Source: Dasypus novemcinctus
Taxonomy: Eukaryota; Chordata; Mammalia; Cingulata; Dasypodidae
Direction of reading: 5' to 3'
Length of the DNA stretch: 64,000 nucleotides
Assembly: GCF_030445035.2 (NCBI RefSeq)
Contig: NC_080690.1
Coordinates: 34,994,796 to 35,058,795 of the forward strand
A program made the position numbers and the translations under genes. The notes beneath the pieces were generated by a model that was given only the letters and a program-made list of their open reading frames with translations, did not search any database and had not been told where the DNA came from. Numbering within the stretch: position 1 is the stretch's first letter; each line of letters starts with the position of its first letter. Shown here one piece after another: positions 1 to 11,060 of the stretch.

Positions 1-646
1 TCCACAAGTGAGTTGTAACAACACTTGTGAGATGTTGTCTCCCAAGGAAGGTCATTAGAGACCCAGTGCTCAGGGTTTTTTCTGGGAGTTAGTGATGTGG
101 GCACCCTTTGTCTAGTAGGTACCAAAATTCCTGACTTCCAGAAGGAAAGCAGGTGATCAGCATAAACCTCATGGTTTGTACAAGTAGCTTAGGCACAGTG
201 AGCCATTCTGATGAGGGAGTGGTGGGAATCTTCCTGAAATCCAAGTTCTCAAATGCCAGCCAAGGACCAACACTGCAATCAGATCTTTCAAAGGACAGTG
301 TTTCAGACCTGCTCTGTTAACTCTTTCCTGCATAGGCATGCTTTCTGAGTTGGTTTCTAAGAAAGGACTTGATGGTTAGCAGGTGACCTAGGCATGTGCC
401 TAAGTGTGTGCGTGAGACATAGAGCATCCCTGGCTTGAGCCTCCAAACTCTGCCAATCAGCTTGATCTCATGGATATTTTCCAGGCTATTGTTACCAAGA
501 TAATAACATGGAAATTGTCCCACTGGGTTGTCTTGGCTTTTGGAGTCATTAAAGGGTGGCTTTTTTTTTTTTCCCCTGCAGCAGACCCCCTGACAGGGAG
601 AAGTACCTCTGTTTTTCTTTCTTACTGTACCATTACAGAGCTTTTT

Positions 647-677
<31 letters not shown>

Positions 678-860
678 TAAACAAATATACAAAAGAATTA
701 ATTCTAACTGCATTATAAAATCTTTCCTACCAGTAACATTTCCTGGGAGTAATATGTGTAAAGCTGTATAAAATTGTATATTTTGCAATTTGTCATAAGC
801 TTTCTTTGAAAATATTAATCCTACCCTCTTATTCTTTCTTTTGGGAGTTAGTGACTGATC
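1..860. other. Unassigned AT-balanced DNA with a (CAAAA)n tract
   Basis: I recognise no gene. Opposed open frames of 118 and 82 codons overlap around 317-718, but both run across a poly-T stretch (about 560-572) and the simple repeat near 650-676, and neither shows a domain or splice context. The first 460 bases have the texture of an old LTR, but I cannot name a family. Confidence 0.4.
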
Positions 861-861
861 A

Positions 862-1113
862 GTCAGGATCAGCTAGGTTATGCTGCAGTAACAAAAAAGG
901 GTCATATCCCATGTCCATTTCAGGTCAGCCACAAGTCTGTTCCAGATCATTCTCAGCCTGGGACCCTAACTGATTGAGTAGCCACCATCTGAACACTGTC
1001 AATGAATGTGGCAGGGAGGATGGGATGTGATAAATCACTGTCCTCCTCTTACAGGCTTACCTGAAAGTGGAACACATCATTTCTCCTACTCCATTGGCTA
1101 AAGCAAGTTACAT
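862..1113 (-). repeat. Old interspersed repeat, probably LTR/MaLR-like (family uncertain)
   Basis: The stretch from the TCAGCTAGGTTATGCTGCAG motif to the CCATTGGCTAAAGCAAGTTA motif resembles a common mammalian interspersed repeat that I remember only approximately. The family and orientation are uncertain. It directly abuts the MLT1-like LTR that follows. Confidence 0.35.
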
Positions 1114-1115
1114 GG

Positions 1116-1919
1116 TATCAGTTTGCTAAGGCTGTTTTAACAAAGTACCACAGACTAGTTGGCTTAAATAACAAGAATCTATTGGAAAGTGGATGTGGTT
1201 CAAATGATTGGGCTTCCGTCTACCATATAGGAGGAGCCATGTTCGATTCCCGGGGCCTCCTGGTAAAGTTGTGCCTGTGTGGAGAGCCAGTGTCCACATG
1301 GCAAGCCATGCAGCAAGATGATGACGCAACAAAAAGAAAGACAAATGGGAGAGTCAAGGCAAGATGCAAAAGAAACCAGAACTGAGGTGGCACAAGTGAC
1401 AAGGAAATTCTTTCCACATCAGAGGTCCCTAGGATCGAATCCCGGTGAATCCTAGAGGAGGAAATAAGAAGAGAAGACAAAAAGAGAAATAGGCATAGAA
1501 GATCACACAGTGAATGGACACAGACGGCAAAAACAGCAGGGGTGGGGGAGGGGGAGAAAAAAGAAAAAATCTATTGCTTCACAGTTTTGGAAATCAGAAG
1601 TCCAATCTCAAGGTGTTTGATTTTATGCTTTCTCTGAAGTCTGTAGCATTCTGATGGTGGCTTTCAGGCAATCCATTATTCAGTCTCTGCCTCTTTCACA
1701 TGGACATCTCCTTCTCCATCTGTGTCCTCCTGACTGTGCAAATTTCCTCTGCTTATAAGGATGCTGGTAATGTTGGATGAAGGCCCACCCTGATGCGTTT
1801 TGGCCTTACATTAATTAATAATGCCTTCAAAGATCCTACTCACAAATGGGTTCACATCCACAGGAAGGGGGTTAGGACTTGAACATGTCTTTGTGGAGGA
1901 CCTGGTTCAATCTTTAACA
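1116..1919 (-). repeat. MLT1-type (MaLR/ERVL) solo LTR, split by a SINE
   Basis: The + strand reads as the reverse complement of an MLT1 LTR: it begins with TCAGTTTGCTAAGGCTG and AACAAAGTACCACAGACT, continues with a tract like TCACAGTTTTGGAAATCAGA and a CTTATAAGGATGCTGG block, and ends near GGTTAGGACTTGAACATG. The LTR is solitary, with no internal retroviral sequence next to it. A SINE at 1185-1567 interrupts it, so the LTR is older than the SINE. Confidence 0.7.
1185..1567 (+). mobile_element. Dimeric tRNA-derived SINE (DAS-like)
   Basis: A tRNA-like head has an A-box-like stretch (about 1194-1210) and a B box GTTCGATTCCC near 1242-1252. A second, diverged tRNA-like module follows with a B-box-like GATCGAATCCC near 1433-1443, then a G-rich run and an A-rich end. 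A perfect 9-bp target-site duplication, AATCTATTG, lies at 1176-1184 and 1568-1576, which fixes both ends and shows L1-style retrotransposition into the LTR. The other long SINEs in the window lack the second tRNA-like module, so this is a different subfamily. Confidence 0.8.
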
Positions 1920-2049
1920 TATTACCCTGATAATTTCAAGGATACAGAGAAATTCACACCTGCCAAGTGCTCAAAAGGAGCATTGTAAACAGCTGGTAGT
2001 GACTTCTGTGACAAGACAATCTGTGTTGCTTATCCACATGGGTAAAGTA

Positions 2050-2215
2050 GCTCGTGTTTATTGAGCACCTACTCTGTGCCATGCCCTGGCTGGCCCAACC
2101 CTGTGAACACAATCTGTTTTCAAAGAGTTCACAGCTCAGTAAAGGAGGCAGATATGGAAGCAGTTAGTACACAGGATGACAAGAACTGGGCCAGTGATAT
2201 GTCCCAGGCAAGTTG
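2050..2215 (-). repeat. L2 fragment (antisense)
   Basis: The phrase TTTATTGAGCACCTACTCTG followed by TGCCATGCCC and an AAGAGTTCACAGCTCAGTA block is the typical reverse complement of the L2 3' end. No coding potential remains. Confidence 0.6.
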
Positions 2216-2499
2216 GGCCAACAGAGCAAGTGATCAGTTCTGCTGGGGGGTTAGGGGTTAGTTAGAGAAGACTTTTCCAAAAAAAGTCAGATTCTGAGCT
2301 GGTTCTTGCAGGAAACGTCAAGGTCTCCAGGTAGGAAAGACATATAAGGGAATTCAAGGTGTGGAAACTGCCCTCTCTACTTTCCACTCTTGTGGCACTT
2401 ATCTTACTCTGCCCTTTATGATACCATCCAGGTGTCTGCCCTGATTTCCTGCAGCCCATTTACAGCCAGACATCCTGTCTGCTCCTCATGATGAGAGGC
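2216..2499. other. Unassigned spacer
   Basis: Nothing recognisable. Short open frames on both strands lack support. Confidence 0.4.
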
Positions 2500-2725
2500 A
2501 GGGCAATGTAGGGTAACAGCACAGCGGCTGGAACAGGCTGCCTGGGGTCAATTCTGCTATTTACCAGCTGCATACTTAACATCTCTGTGCCTTACTTTCC
2601 TCATTTGTAAAATAAAGGTAATAATACTCCCTCATTAGAAGTATTTTCAGGATTAAATTGGTTAATATGTATGAGGCATGTGGGACAGCACCCTTCACAT
2701 GGTAAGTACTTCGTAAATACTAAAC
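2500..2725 (+). repeat. MIR SINE
   Basis: A near-complete MIR: the tRNA-like head (GGGTAACAGCACAGCGGCTG), the conserved core ATCTCTGTGCCTTACTTTCC, TCATTTGTAAAATAAAGGTA, and a tail resembling the MIR 3' end before 2725. It is ancient and transcriptionally dead. Confidence 0.8.
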
Positions 2726-3780
2726 AAGTACAGTATTTGATATTCGTATATATTAAGTGCTCAATATTTTTTTTCCTTTATTAATCCCAAGTGACCCTGC
2801 CATCTAAAATAAAAATTCTCTGGATGTTGGGAGCATCTAGTAGCCCCATGTCTACACATGTGATCAGCCACAATCAAAGGAGCACTACTGCTAAAAGACA
2901 GAGGGATACAAAAGATGATGTCTGAGGCTTGGTTCTAAGATGTAAGGGTCAGCTGAGAGACAAGATGTATGCCTGGATCCAACCAGAGCCACCGTAAATG
3001 ATGCTGCACCTTCTCTCCAGCTTGCAGTTGCTTTGATGAGGAGAACATCATCTCCAGAAGGGTAGACCTGGGGGAATTATCTGATTAGGCAGAGACATCC
3101 TCGAGAATTCTCAAATGGATTCTGCAGTAAGCACCCAAACAAACACACTAAGACAGGGAATGTGTTGACCTATAAAGCTGCAAAGATAATGCCAGGTCTT
3201 ACTTCTTTCTTTCTGATCTATTAATTAGCTGAGGCATGCGAAGTAGATTTCTAAATATCCCAGGAAGTCAGACATGCTGCTGAGGAGAGTCCAGGAAAAA
3301 TAGCATAGTTACAGGGGGTTCTGAGAAGACTGGAGGTGACAGAGGCCCCAAAGAAGTGTGACAGTAGAAGTGCCACATCAGACTGCCAACATGAAGCCCA
3401 GATTAAAGAGAACCTGAGAGCATGTGTTCCCCTCATTGGCGGCCATGAAGGACCCATCTACAGATTGGAATTTTGGCAGCAAAGGCAATTTCAGCTTTTG
3501 TGTGTCACTCTCTGACTCAATGTTGTTATGTGTTGCTTCCTGTTTATTGAATTCTATTCCGGATAACTTTGTGATTAGAGTGTTGGCAGGCATGCCTACC
3601 TCATATTTCATATGGTCCCAGGAGTACTAGGTGGAGTGTAAGTGGAAGGGAGGATATGCCAAAAAATAGAAGTACTGATCAATGAAACTGATTACTGGAC
3701 GAGTTCATGCAGTTACACACAGGCATCTGCCCAAAGAGAAAACCTACCAAAAAAAAAAAAAATGGTGTAGAATTCAGAGT
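2726..3780. other. Unassigned unique-looking DNA
   Basis: No recognised gene or repeat apart from a poly-A run near 3749-3761. Opposed open frames of up to 77 codons around 3251-3630 overlap each other and show no family features. Confidence 0.4.
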
Positions 3781-3782
3781 TG

Positions 3783-4300
3783 GGAGAGAGATGCGCTGAA
3801 AGATTTCTAGGAAGAGGTGGTTCTTCCCTGGGCCTTGAAGGATGGCTGGGTTTTAGATGTATATGGAAGGAGAAGGGATGGTATTCCAAGATGGGGGAAT
3901 ATAATTTTTGAAGCCAAGTTTTAGTAAATGAGCAGCTCTTGAGAATCTCCTATTGGGTCAGATACTGTGCATGGCACTTTCTGCATTATCTCATTTAATC
4001 CTTGGGCTCAGGCTGTGGGATACATTTCTGAGTCTGGTTTATGGCTCAATATTGTACCAATGTTTAATTAATAAATATTTACTGAGCACCTACTATGGGC
4101 CAGAATCTTCTCCGTCTTCAGTTACGGTACAATTCACTTACTCATTAACTTATTCAACAAATATATTCTGTGAATTAGATGCTTAGAATGCATCAGTGAA
4201 CAAAACAATGATCCATATCCTCTTGGAGTTTCCATTTTAGTGGGGGAAGCAGAAAAATATGCAATAGATATGGCAAATAAATTATTTATACAGTATGTAA
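3783..4300 (-). repeat. L2 and MIR fragments (antisense mosaic)
   Basis: 3783-3900 carries the antisense L2 phrase CTGGGCCTTGAAGGATGGCT. 3925-4025 resembles antisense MIR (CATTATCTCATTTAATCCTT). 4060-4300 is antisense L2 3' end, with ATTTACTGAGCACCTACTAT and GAACAAAACAATGATCCATA. Internal joins are approximate. Confidence 0.6.
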
Positions 4301-4304
4301 GAAG

Positions 4305-4850
4305 GTGACATATGGTGCTTGCTGTCCAAGCCAGTTAGGACAGTACATGCCTCCTCCATCCCTCCTGACAGGTTACCTTGGGAGCCATATGTTCCATCAT
4401 CTCTTCCAGATGGACTGGGATAGTTGCCTAATTAGTGTCCCCTCTTCTACCTCTCCAAAGCCATTCCTGACACACCAGCCAGAGATGAAAAACTCAGAGC
4501 ATTTTTCATTGCACTTGTCCTTAAGTCACTATGTGACCTGGTCCTGCCTCCCTCTCTTGGGCTCCTTTTCATCCTTCAGATTTCAGCGTAGATGTCACTT
4601 CCTCAGAGAGGCCTCCCCAATCTCTCTATGTAGAGTAATCCACCCTCCCCTCCACATTAGTCTCTGTTACAGTCCTTTGTTTCTCTCTTTCAAACACTAT
4701 AGCCATCTCACATTTAATTAATTAACTAACCTATCTCCTCTCTGTCTCTCCTCCTGGAAAGTAGGTTCCACAAGAATAGGGGTCTCTATCCATCACAGTA
4801 CCACCTGTGTCTGGTGCGTGTTTGACATGGGTAGATGCTCCTTAACTATC
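4305..4850 (+). repeat. L2 3' region (sense)
   Basis: Sense L2 features occur in order: CACTTCCTCAGAGAGGCCTC, a CTCTGTTACAGTCCTTTGTT block, and a CACAAGAATAGGG/CACAGTACCACC segment matching the L2 tail. The 138-codon open frame at 4305-4721 runs inside this repeat and may partly follow the old LINE reading frame, but it is not a host gene. Confidence 0.7.
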
Positions 4851-4859
4851 ATATGACTC

Positions 4860-5340
4860 AGCATCAGAGATACAGAGGTGCCCCAGGCGAGATCTCAGCT
4901 CTCAGGAACCTCATGGTTGAGTTAGAGAGGCAGGCAGCTAAGAGCTCCAAGTGAGATGCAAGAAATCAGGGTGCCACGGGGCTATAATGAAGAGGCATTA
5001 AACCCAGTCTGGGGGAAGATTGGAATGATGTTCTGGAGGAGAGGATGTCTTAGCCAGACACTAAAGGACTGGGGACATTTGGCCTAACAGAGACTAAGAA
5101 AAGGGCATGTAGGGAGTGAGAGTGGCATGTGCAAAGGCCCAGACTGGTGAGAACACAGTGAGCTCGGGGCTCTGGACAGTTGAGAAATAGCTGGAATGTA
5201 GGATATGGATTGGAGTCATAGGAGATGAGGATAGAGAAAGAGCAGGTAGCAAATTATAAAAAGCCTGGTACGTCTTACTGATGAACTTGGCCTTGACCTA
5301 TAAGCAGTGGGCAGTCACTGACTGAGTCCGAGTGTCTTGT
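4860..5340 (-). repeat. L2 fragment (antisense)
   Basis: Antisense L2 phrases run in the expected order: CTCAGGAACCTCATGGTTGA, GGCATGTGCAAAGGCCCAGA, then AAAAGCCTGGTACGTC. It faces away from the sense L2 immediately upstream, so these are two separate insertions or an inverted copy. Confidence 0.65.
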
Positions 5341-5399
5341 AAAGAAACATGGTTTGTCTAATCTCAGATCTTTTCTTTATGAGGTATCCACATAAGTGA

Positions 5400-6430
5400 C
5401 CATGACCTTCTTCTTCCCCAGGGCTCAGAATTTTCCAGAAAAGAAAAGAACACAGTCAGCTGTCCCCACAGTCCTCTAAAACTTCTAAATATTGCCAAAT
5501 TGCCCCTTCAAAAATGTTTTATCAATTATACTCTCACCAAAGCATGCCTGTTTCACTAAATCTTTACCAACTCTGGATATTCACAACCTTTTACATTTTT
5601 GCCTGTTGAGTTAAAATTATTTCTTTGTTGTTTTAATTGTATTTTCTTGAATACTAGTGAAATTAAAAAACTTTGCTTGTGTATACTGATCATTTTTATT
5701 TCCTTTTCTGTGTATTGCTCACTCATAAGCTCTGCCCATTTTTCTCATTAGTTATTTTATTAATCGATAGTATTTATTCATTTTAAGGCTTTTAATTCTT
5801 TAATATTATTCCTTGCAAATCTTTTCTCCTAGTTTTCAAACTGCTATTGTGTTTTACTTAGAAAGCCTTTCTTACCCAATGGTTTTGAAAAATTTCTCCT
5901 AAATCTACTTACACGGGCTTTTAGGGTCTTGGTTTGTTTGTTTTTTGTTTGTTTGTTCTTATATTTAGAGTTTACTCTGACTCTGTAGAATTCATATTTG
6001 TGTGGTGTGAGGTAGGAAATCTAACTTGAATGTTATTTTCCAAATGGGTGTCTAATTGTCCTTATTATATTTATTAAATATTCTATCTTTCCCCATTCCT
6101 TGAAAAGCCATGTCTAACAAAGCAAAATTTACATATATACATGGAGATGCTTCTGGATTCTATTCTGTTTCATAGGTCTATATGTTAATTCCTTTGCTTA
6201 CTTTATGTTAGGTCTTGTTAAGGCAAGTCTTAACTCATTATTGTTCTTTTGCACATTCGTTTTGGTTATTCTCACACATTTCTCTTTCAAATGATTCTTA
6301 GAATTGGTTCATTAAGTTTCACCAAAAGCCTTATCAGGATGTTGATTGGGATTGCATTGGATTTATAGATTAAATTTGGGAAGATTTCTTTGTAATGTTG
6401 AGTCTTCAAATTGAGAGGAAGTAAAGGGCA
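5400..6430 (-). repeat. Old L1 fragment (antisense, ORF2 remnant)
   Basis: The + strand is the reverse complement of an old L1 (L1M-like). It contains AGGATGTTGATTGGGATTGC, which is antisense to a conserved ORF2 stretch, and a T-rich bias throughout. Stops are frequent in every frame and no enzymatic domain is intact. Confidence 0.7.
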
Positions 6431-6434
6431 TGTA

Positions 6435-6715
6435 TAGGTCATAGTCCATAGTCACGCTCTGGAGCAGCCAATCTCTCTACTTTCTCTCTTTGCATATTCA
6501 AGAATAAAAATTTGTACCACAAGGTTTATATACTTTTGTTACTTGCTTTTGTCCACAGAATTGTGAACATTTTCCCAGTTAGGTAAACACTTTTTTCACA
6601 GAGATGATTTTTAATGGCAGGGTAGTATTTCTTAATCTGGCTTGTGCTCCATTTACTTAGTCATTTCCATATTATTAGACATTGAGGTTGTTTCAAGCAT
6701 GCCTTCCCTGTAAAG
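6435..6715 (-). repeat. Second old L1 fragment (antisense, ORF2/3'UTR)
   Basis: The block with TTTTAATGGCAGGGTAGTAT, TCCATTTACTTAGTCATTTC and GACATTGAGGTTGTTTCAAG is the antisense image of the C-terminal ORF2 coding region of old L1s. It is probably a separate, more diverged copy than its neighbour. Confidence 0.6.
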
Positions 6716-6821
6716 TAAGGAGCAGGAGGGAAGGGATCTAAGGCCCCTCTGACAGTCATCTTCGGGGGCAGATGGCATTTTTCAAGAAAGTTGCAGCAAG
6801 AGGCCCCTTTCCACATGCTCT

Positions 6822-7296
6822 ATTTACAATGTGACATTATTACTTCTGCCACTGGGAGGTTGGGGGGTCTGTGGTCCCTCCTCTTGAACCTGTGGAAGGG
6901 CGCTTACATCCCCTCTTCCTCTTCTCCCTCTTAGATGTGAAAGGCAAAGACATAAAAGTTGATATAGCTCAGGATACTTTGACTTGAAACCCAGCCACCA
7001 TGCTGTGAGGCAGCCTTGGCTGCACGGAAAGGCCATGTGTAGGTGTTCTGGCCCACAGCCCTAGCCAAGAGCCCAGTCGACCACCAGCACCCACTTGCCA
7101 GCCGTGTAAGTGAGTCGTCTTGGAAATAGATGCTCCAATTCCAGTGGAACTATCTTATCTGATACTGTGTAGAGCAGAAATGAGCCTTCCCCTGCAATCC
7201 CTGCCCATACTGCAGGTTTTATGAGCTGAATGAATGAATCGTTTTCAGTCACAAAATTTGTGGCTAGTTTGTTACAAAGCAACAGCTAACTGTAGC
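6822..7296 (+). repeat. MLT1-type LTR (sense)
   Basis: Sense MLT1 signatures: ACTTGAAACCCAGCCACCAT with GCTGTGAGGCAGCC, then a tail with AATTTGTGGCTAGTTTGTTA followed by CAAAGCAACAGCTAACTGTAG. It is a solo LTR with no internal region beside it. The 70- and 73-codon minus-strand frames over it are shadows. Confidence 0.65.
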
Positions 7297-7943
7297 AGAC
7301 TTTAAGATTCTAAGAAGTATAGGTCAGGTTTTACTGAGAGCAGATATGAAGTCATTCATTTTGATGTCCCACATGGTGCTCATAAATGTTTGATGAATTG
7401 GGGACTGGAAAGACGGTCTGGAGGAGTATTTTTCATCTCTGACAAGGCACGGATCCATAATCTGCTCTTTAATTCCTTGAGCCATTAAAAGTGGAGAGTT
7501 TAAGGAGTGTGCACTCTGAAACAAAACTCTGAAAGGTGCAACGTGCACCATCCAGAAGTATTGACAAAAGCAGGATGCACCTCTGCAACCCCAAAGGGAA
7601 ATAATCCCTGGAGCCCTAACTAGCTCACTTCTAGAGCGGGGCACTCAGCAAGTTGTGGGATTCAGACCACTGCACTGTGTGACATTCTCTTGGGGAAGGA
7701 AAGAATTGGCAGCTTTGGAAATTACCTCATGCAACTTTTAAAACAAGAACCAATCACTCTATTTTTGGTTTAGAATCCTAAGAAAAGTTTCACAGAGATT
7801 TCTATAATCACTGTGTTTGAACCAGATATGAACTAAGTAAGGAGAAAGAAGGGAGGAGAAAGAAGAATGCTTAGAATAGTAGAATGGGGAAAGCATGAGC
7901 ATTGGGCACAGTTTCTGGGAGGAAGAGAAGGAAGCAGAGGGTC
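7297..7943. other. Unassigned DNA
   Basis: No recognisable repeat or gene. A 106-codon minus-strand frame at 7324-7644 (rich in Ser and Arg near its start) has no domain I recognise, and its codon use does not look selected. A purine-rich stretch (AGAAGGGAGGAGAAAGAAGA) lies around 7846. Confidence 0.4.
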
Positions 7944-8095
7944 AAATGGAAAGAGTACTGGACTAGGAGTCAAGAAACCTTGTTCTAGTCCTGGCTTTGT
8001 CATTAACTAGCCTATGGCCTTGGAAAACTCACTTTCTTTCCCTGGCCCTTGGTTTCCCCACATGGGAAATGGGGCTTTGGACTAGCTCTGGTAAT
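7944..8095 (+). repeat. MIR-family SINE fragment
   Basis: Core phrases: AGTACTGGACTAGGAGTCAA, CTAGTCCTGGCTTTGTCATT and CCTTGGAAAACTCACTTTCT. The order matches the head and core of a MIR/MIR3 element. Confidence 0.7.
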
Positions 8096-8249
8096 CTGCA
8101 CACAAAAAAATGCCCCAACCTTCCAGAATGATGCTGTGGTAGCATTTCAGGTACCATGACCTTGAATTGGGGCTTTTTTGGTGTCCTTTGAGACATATCC
8201 CATATATATCTCTTCTGCATCTGCCCCATTTTGTTCCCAAGGAAATGGA

Positions 8250-8645
8250 CTTATAATGTGCCAGGTACCTTGATAAGCACTGGAGATCAAACAAAGACAG
8301 ACCCAGTCTCTGCCTCCATGAAGCCTATAGGCTAGTGTTGGAAAACTTACTAAAATATATATATATATATATAAATGATGTAAAATTACAACTGAGACCA
8401 GAATCATGGAAGCAATTCACAGTTTGAAGAGAGCCCATGAGGAGGGGTCAGAAAAGTTCAGGACAACTTCCTTGCAGAAGTGAAACTTGGGGTGAGACCT
8501 GAAGGATGTGTCAGAGATAACTGGGCAAGGAAGGGAGGGTAGCGTGCTCTAGGCAGAGGGGACAGTATATGCCAAGGGACAGGGGAGGCCACTGTGGCTG
8601 GGGCAGAGAGAGCAATGGGTTGCTTAGCATGGGATGAACGGGGCA
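8250..8645 (-). repeat. L2 fragment (antisense) with an AT microsatellite
   Basis: Antisense L2 phrases ATAATGTGCCAGGTACCTTG, TCTCTGCCTCCATGAAGCCT, GGTGAGACCTGAAGGATGTG and ATGCCAAGGGACAGGGGAGG occur in order. A short (AT)n run near 8356-8372 sits inside. Confidence 0.7.
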
Positions 8646-8695
8646 GTGGCAAATGAAAACATTGCTGGGGCAGGATCTGGCCATAATTTTTAAAA

Positions 8696-9345
8696 AAAGG
8701 AAAATAGCAAGTCCTGGAAAGGATGTGAGAAACTGAAACTCTTATACCTTATGGGTGGGAATGTAAAATGGTACAGCCACTGTGCCAAACAGTTTGGTAT
8801 TTCCTCAAAAATTAGACATAGAATTTCCAGTAGAGACTCAAAAGAATTGAAATAGGTGTTCGTATAAAAATTTGTACATGAATGTTCACAGAAGCATTAT
8901 TCTCAATAGACAAAGGTGGAAACAACCCAAATGTCCATCAGCTGATGAGTGATTTTTAAAAAAATGTGATGTATCCATACAATGGAATTTTATTCAGCCA
9001 TAAAAAGAAATAAAGTACTATGCATACTACAACATGATGAATCTTGAAAACATGTTAAGTGAAAGAAGCCAGGCATAAAAGACCACATATTATATGATTC
9101 CATTCATATCAAATGTCTAGAACAAGGGAATCTATTGAAACTGAAAGTAGATTAGTGGTTTCTTAGGGCAGGGGCGTAGGCGGGCAGGGGGTGATAGCTA
9201 AATGGCATGGGGTTTCTTTTTGAGTTAACGAAAATGTTCTAAAATTAACATGCATAAATTTGTAACTATACTAATAGCAACCATTTAATTTTACATTTTA
9301 AAGGGTGAATTTCATGATAAATGAATTATATTTCAATAAATCTGC
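8696..9345 (+). repeat. L1 3' end (sense, old)
   Basis: Sense L1 ORF2 C-terminal and 3'UTR sequence: TTATGGGTGGGAATGTAAAA, AACCCAAATGTCCATCAGCT, AATGGAATTTTATTCAGCCA, then CATATTATATGATTCCATTC and an A/T-rich 3' end near TTTCAATAAATCT. Truncated at the 5' side, with several stops. Confidence 0.8.
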
Positions 9346-9969
9346 TTGTTTTTTGAAAAATATTACAGGGGATATGAAAAAATGCTACAAGTGAGTGTGT
9401 GGCTGTTCCGCCTCTACCTGCTCCTTAACTGAGAGTCTCAATCTGCCCAGTAGCCCTGGCACCACTGGTTGACTCAGATTTCAAGCACCCCTTGGTCAAG
9501 TGAGGAGTGAAGGAGCAGCCTAGAGTTTGCCCATATTAGAGACAGTTTGCCCATATTAGAGGGACACAGCAGCTGCACCAACGTGACCCTGTTTCTTTTC
9601 CAGCTTGTCAACTCAGCGAGTTGACATACTTCAGCTTGTCCAAATCATCCCACTATGTCTTCACCACTGTGGCTGCCTGTATAACAGTATTCAGAGCCTA
9701 GGACTGAAGTAACATGGAGCTCAAAGCTGCAAAGTCATGAGAGAGCAAGTCCTGATGTAACATCAGAGCAGCCAGACCTCAGGATTTCTCAGTTACACAA
9801 GTCAGTACATTCCCTTTTTGTCTTAAACCAAACTTCTGAATTGGGTTTGCTATCACCTGCAACAGCAAGAGTTGGCTCTGCTTGATATGAGAGATTACTT
9901 ACCCAGAAAAATCCCACCTGGGACCGAGGGTGGCAAGTCCTTCCAGATCCTTCCTAGGCGCAGTGTGGT
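9346..9969. other. Unassigned DNA with a short direct duplication
   Basis: No gene or repeat family recognised. Two copies of AGTTTGCCCATATTAGAG lie in tandem at about 9524-9561, a very local duplication. A 63-codon + frame at 9872-10063 runs into the MER5-like element and is not credible as a gene. Confidence 0.4.
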
Positions 9970-9974
9970 ATTGA

Positions 9975-10132
9975 TTCTTGATACTCAAAGTATGATCTCA
10001 GGACCAGCAGCATTAGAATCACTTAGGGGTTTGTTAGAAGTGCAGACCTGCAGAATCAAATAATTTTTGACACATTTTAACAAGATCCCCAGGTGATTCC
10101 TATGCACATTAAAATTTGAGAAGCGCTTGTAT
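9975..10132. repeat. MER5-like DNA transposon remnant
   Basis: AGGACCAGCAGCATTAGAAT, then TTAGGGGTTTGTTAGAAGTG, and CCCAGGTGATTCCTATGCAC with TTTGAGAAGCGCTTG match the non-autonomous hAT element MER5A/B over most of its length. It encodes no transposase. Confidence 0.7.
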
Positions 10133-10169
10133 AGAAGAGAAGGTCAAGCTTTTCCACCTCTTTGGACTT

Positions 10170-10237
10170 TCCCTTGTGACTGGGCACAGTTTAGCAATTA
10201 ACTGGAGTCACAAACCAGGGTTCAAATCCTGGCTTTT
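10170..10237 (+). repeat. MIR, left part (split by L1)
   Basis: Ends with the MIR head phrase AACCAGGGTTCAAATCCTGG and continues after the L1 insertion at 10858, where the remaining core is found. Confidence 0.65.
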
Positions 10238-10847
10238 TTTTTTTCATTTTTTTTTATTATTATTATTTTTTAATTTGATATAATCTGTAGGTATGAAGGT
10301 ATATATTGAACAGATAGGAATAGAAAGTTAGACAAATAAGACAAAATAGAGCCATACAACTCACTAATTGTACTGAAAATTCTCACTCTTTTTGGTATGG
10401 CCTCTCTTTGGGTTTTCCATCATCCAAATACCCCTTCACTATTTTTTTAAAAAGTTTTAATAATTTAATTGCCTTTTATAAAATAATACATAGATCACAA
10501 AAAAATATTACATTAAAAAAATATAAGAAGTTCCCATATACCCCACACCCTGCCCCACTCCTCTCATATCAACAACCTCTTTCATCAGTGTGGCACATTC
10601 AATGCATTTGGTGAATACATTTTGGAGGACTGCTGCAGTGCATGGCTTACCGTTTACATTGTAGTCTACACTTTCTCCCAGTCCATTCAGTGGGTTATGG
10701 CAGGATATATAATGTCCAGCATCTGTCCCTGCAATATCATTTAGGACAACTCCAAGTCCCAAAAATGTCCCCACATCACATCTCTTCTTCCCTCTCCCTG
10801 CCTTCAGCAACTACCATGATCACTGTCTCCACATCAAATACACAGTT
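10238..10847 (-). mobile_element. 5'-truncated armadillo-type L1 3'UTR (antisense)
   Basis: A poly-T/AT block on the left is the reverse complement of an L1 poly(A) tail. It is followed by TCCCATATACCCCACACCCT and CAATGCATTTGGTGAATACA, which also occur with variation in the young L1 tails at 25.4 and 63.65 kb. It sits inside a MIR, with a slightly diverged target-site duplication: TCCTGGCTTT at 10228-10237 against TTCCGGCTTT at 10848-10857. The 100- and 107-codon opposed frames are shadows within the 3'UTR. Confidence 0.75.
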
Positions 10848-10857
10848 TCCGGCTTTG

Positions 10858-11060
10858 TTATTGATTAGCATGGGCAGATTTGTTTTAAGTATCTGTGAGC
10901 CTCAGTTTTCTCTTCTAGAGAACGGGTGTGGGGCAAAAAGAGTATCTGCCTCCCAGGGTTTTTGAAAAGACTGGGTGTATTTAACTCATGTCTAGTGTTT
11001 GGCACACTGTTAGGCAAAGAGGAGGAACCCATACAACCAGCTATTATTATTTCCACAACT
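10858..11060 (+). repeat. MIR, right part (split by L1)
   Basis: Continues the MIR interrupted at 10237: GTGAGCCTCAGTTTTCTCTT, TGTTTGGCACACTGTTAGGC and CAGCTATTATTATTTCC are the MIR core and 3' end. The split shows that the L1 inserted after the MIR. Confidence 0.7.

Noticed and set aside
4305-4721. 138-codon + strand frame
   Set aside because: Falls inside a sense L2 3' region; not a host gene.
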